DNA from: Rotaria sp. Silwood1 | Taxonomy: Eukaryota; Rotifera; Eurotatoria; Philodinida; Philodinidae | Assembly (NCBI GenBank): GCA_905250075.1 | Contig: CAJNOP010000093.1 | Location: 68,335 to 132,334, forward strand | Direction: 5' to 3' | Length of the DNA stretch: 64,000 nt | Part shown: positions 60,391 to 64,000 of the stretch, one piece after another | How positions within the stretch are numbered: the stretch's first letter is position 1 | How the letters are laid out: every line of letters begins with the position of its first letter | Translations under genes and position numbers: made by a program | Notes under the pieces: generated by a model | Seen by the model: the letters and a program-made list of their open reading frames with translations, nothing else | What the model was told of the DNA's origin: nothing | Databases searched by the model: none

Positions 60391-63300
60391 ATTTTATATG
60401 TTCATCAAATTTATATTACTGCTGATATAAATGAATTCTAATATTAATCGTTTTCTCTGCATCACACCGTTTTTAGCATTCTCTTCTTCACTTCAGCTGA
60501 CAACAGCTTTCTTTCTTCCGGTGAAGAAAATACATTCTTATTGTATATACATATGCTATTACTTTCTCTTCTATTGATTTGCAACTTTCATTTTGCAATA
60601 AACACAATTCAGCAATATTCCAACAAAAAAAAAAGGTCAAAAAAAGATTTTATCGGAGGATTTTTTTCACTAGATTTGGCTCTTCTATCACGAGAGGGAG
60701 GATTGAATATCTTATTTGAAACAACAATAATAAAGTGTTTTTATAAAATATTCAAGTGAAACACACTTTCATCTTTATTAACTATACAAATTTTGAAGGA
60801 GAAAGACATAGCAATCAATAATATATTTGAAGAGTATATGCGTCAACAATAACGAGACGCAAATACATTTACAATTAGGATATAGATATCTTCAAGGTAC
60901 GTCAATCACAGTCAGAAAGATTAGTAAAGACGATAAATACATGATTTATTTCAACATATTGTCCTGTTTCGATTGCGTCATTTTTATTCACTGTTAGTTT
61001 TCTTTCTCCTTTTTTTTCATTCGTTATCTGACTTTGAAATATCTTGCAATGTTCTCTTCATTACAAATTAAATAGGATTGTCCTCAGTGTCAAGTTACCA
61101 TAAGTGATCATCATAGATTATTTTGATTTCGAACAAGATATATAATCAAAATCATACTAAATCATCAGTGCTATAAACAATAAAAAAGTTATATATTTCT
61201 GATATGTAATAGAAACTGTGCGATAAAAAAAAACGCATTGAAATATCACATTAGACTAAGCATCCCTTAGCATTTTTGTCTGGAACTTTGTAGTGCCAGG
61301 TTGATTGATGTAGATACATTTTACGTGAGGGGAATTTTGATTTTACATGTGTTGTTTCATCATGATATGTTCTATCTTATTAGGTATGAGAATTGTACAT
61401 AGGTTGATTGGTTTCTTAGCTTTGATATACCAAATGATGCAGCTAATTTTTCTCTACACAACAGTTATAAATGATCGATACTTGAAGCAAATAAAGAATG
61501 AAAATCATGTACGTCACTTTAACATAGATATTCAATTTTTACAGTTTTGACTTTACATTTAAAAGAAACAGTGCCAGTATAATGCACCGTTCTTCCTTAT
61601 GATTTGAGTAATAAGATTGAAAATTTCCCAGAAATAGCTCCTGAAAATTCTCTACAAAATGAGCTTAATTTTGATTTAATTCAAAACGATCCAAAGAACT
61701 CAAGCGCTTTGATACATTTTTGTGATTGATATAATTTGGTTAATTGAACATAGATTTCGATGAAGGTTTTGTTATACAAAGATTGTTTGATAATTATATA
61801 TTAACACTAAATATCTAATTAATCAACTAATTAGTTTTATATGTGAAGGATTTGAAATAGTTTTATTTCGTTTTCAAACTTATATTTGGCATCGAATAAA
61901 TGATCTAATCATATTAGTTAATAGACATGCGTCATTATCTTTCATGAATATCCTCAAGTAGAACATTACCGTCTTTTGTTAAAGTTTATTCATTGATACA
62001 TGCATGTAAAAATAACTATTGACTTATGCAGATAGAAATCTGTATTCAATGAATGATTATTCTTACAGATTTGGAAGATCTTTAGAAATAGTTTCGAAAT
62101 ACTGAGGGAATTTACCATCATGGTTTCTATAGTTATGACATCAGATATTGGAAAAGTTGTTTAATAGAAGAATATTCGTTCAGCTTATGTTTAATTTGAA
62201 TGGTAATGTGCATAGTAAATTTTGAAATACTTTCTTGTGTTCTGGTTCATTTTTATATTGATCAAAGCATCAGAAATCATATTTTGGACTATTCTTCTCT
62301 TGTTCCTTATCATGAAATCGTCGAATGTTGCTTGGTATTAAGTTTGACTAAAGCAATCGTAGAAAATCTTACAGAAGTAATACTTCTTAGTAAGAACTAG
62401 TTGTGATAGAGATAGAAACTGTTTCAAAAAATTGTGTGGTAAAGGATACTGAGTCATTGTTGGTTGACGTATCGAACAATGGCCAGAAAGTCGAATGAAA
62501 AGTATCATTGTCAAGTATGCGTCTCGACTCAGATAGGACAAGGATTATAGAAGTAAGCACTGCTGAACATTAGTGTGTTCTATCGATGTATGTTGACATG
62601 GGACGTAAATTGACTGTCAGAGCTTAACTATTCAAATATCATCTCATCCTGCTGTTCGTAGAAACCAAGTTATTCATCCGTTACAGTCTAGAATTGTGAT
62701 TTAAATCACAAAGTCTCTCTCGAATATATACAACTGGTACGCCTACAACTGTCTCACGGGGATCGATCTATGCAGTCCAAAATTTTTCAAATTAAATTAC
62801 ATGATGATCGTATTTTGTTATTCAGAAATACCTCAGCAATCAACCACGACTGCGTGTGAGAATATTTGCTGAACCTTTCATCTATTTGCACAACGGAAAG
62901 TGCAAATAGGATCTTTCAAGAGAATGCAGGAGCATTCGTATCTACTTGCAGGTTTCTAAACAAGTGATGAATCATATCGTACATCGTGAATCCCATTAAC
63001 CATTAATTATTATGCCCCTTAATTCGTCTTCTTTCTGTTGAAACTATTTGGTTCAGAGAGATTTGACAGGTTCAGTATCTTTCGTACTAAACCATTTCTA
63101 GATGCAGAAAAATAACACAGAGTTTTGAACTTTTTAACATGAAGCGACCATGCATCCGTAGGATCAAAAGCAAAAAAATACTATGTTTCTTGCAGAATTC
63201 TGTAGAGTTTGCTAGTATAAAGAATGATTCTCTATGACTTGTCGAGAGCCCTTGATAGATCGGCTTCACACACAAGAAAGTCATATCTCCTTTACGGAAT

Positions 63301-64000
63301 CTACTGTATCTGGGTGATGCCGCGGAAGGATGCGTAGTGATCTTATGAAATCGTTCATAGTTCCGTAGAATTTAAGAAAATATCGTATCTTTCCTACCGA
63401 AATATTTCCGTACTTTGAGAAAAGAAAAAAAATTTTTGTATATTTTCGATTAAATCTTCAGCGAGAATAATTGACGTCATAGGTTTTTCGTCGACCTTTT
63501 TTTTGTGTGGGTATTAAGAGTAAGCTTTTATAGAAAACAACTCTAACGAGTAGTATATCACGATGTTTGATGTAAAACAATGCGTCTAAATGACAAATAA
63601 AAGTGGTTTCTAGCTTGTTAAAACTACCCGATATGCCATGATTCGAATGATGTTTTCTCTTATAGATCATTGTCCTTTATCATTGCTAAGACTTAAAGTC
63701 AATGGCATTGAAATTCATGAGACGTGATTTACTAAGGTAAATGCATTAGCCATTAAGAGTCACTGTTATTCTCTCTATGGTACATCATTGCTTGCTTGTG
63801 TAATACAGAACTAAATACTTCTGTCGGATGTTAACCTTAGGAAGCGTGAGAGTTAAGCCAAGGACATACGTACTAGAATATATTAATAAAAGTACAAACA
63901 TAAGGGAATAGATATATGAATATAGGGCTAAGCATATATTTGTAAGGATACAGGTTCAAGAGAATAAAGGTAAAGATAAAGAGGTAAAAATAGAGCCATA
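60391..64000. other. Terminal region without recognisable genes
   Basis: Short frames at 60541-60759, 61347-61550, 62200-62400, 62338-62541, 63087-63284 and 63458-63670 carry no motif, intron structure or consistent composition. No repeat arms or RNA genes were identified. Confidence 0.4.

Noticed and set aside
1..64000. tRNA, rRNA, CRISPR arrays, telomeric repeats and prokaryotic-type operons
   Set aside because: No cloverleaf with A/B boxes, no regular spacer arrays and no telomere-like tandem tract were found on reading both strands.

Overview
The window is eukaryotic, A+T-rich and gene-poor. Its genes are cut by many short introns (mostly 45-80 nt) with GT/AG ends. It most resembles a bdelloid rotifer (Rotaria/Adineta type). 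The reasons are an intronless fusion of an arginine ADP-ribosyltransferase (ART) domain to kinesin-light-chain-like TPRs, a broken TIR-NACHT-HEAT receptor-like gene, and a rhodopsin-like receptor relic, all kinds I associate with bdelloid genomes. The organism call is inference; no rRNA, tRNA or mitochondrial marker was seen.

Layout. (1) 680-4251 (+): 3' part of an RBM5/RBM10-type splicing factor, 15 phase-consistent exons. (2) 7929-12635 (+): ART-TPR protein of 1568 aa in one exon. (3) 15819-19695 (+): TIR-NACHT-HEAT pseudogene with nonsense changes, frameshifts and an inserted fold-back element. (4) 20281-20899: well-preserved 619-bp fold-back element with TTA duplications; decayed relatives lie at about 4640-5310 and 36950-37335. 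(5) 23473-24280 (+): a small putative secreted ORF and a broken 7TM receptor. (6) 27773-34133 (-): eight-exon gene for a 1173-aa Asn/Ser/Thr-rich protein I cannot name. (7) 38012-46580 (-): PAS-domain regulator, probably bHLH-PAS, 5' end not found; its 4.4-kb intron holds three non-autonomous elements (hAT-like, mariner-like, and an unclassified fold-back). (8) 49137-49994: 858-bp TTAA-flanked inverted-repeat element. (9) 52251-55199 (+): GDP-mannose pyrophosphorylase alpha homologue (GMPPA), 13 exons, complete. (10) 56714-57995 (-): six-exon gene for an unrecognised 142-aa protein with two micro-exons. (11) 58000-64000: mostly empty, with one 44-aa coding-like ORF on the minus strand.

Housekeeping genes (RBM5/10-like, GMPPA, PAS regulator) are intact where visible. 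The receptor-like accessory genes are decayed and sit among fold-back transposable elements. There is no operon-like arrangement and no functional link between neighbours is evident. Exon borders were set by hand from GT/AG sites and reading-phase continuity and may be off by a few bases, particularly near A/T runs.
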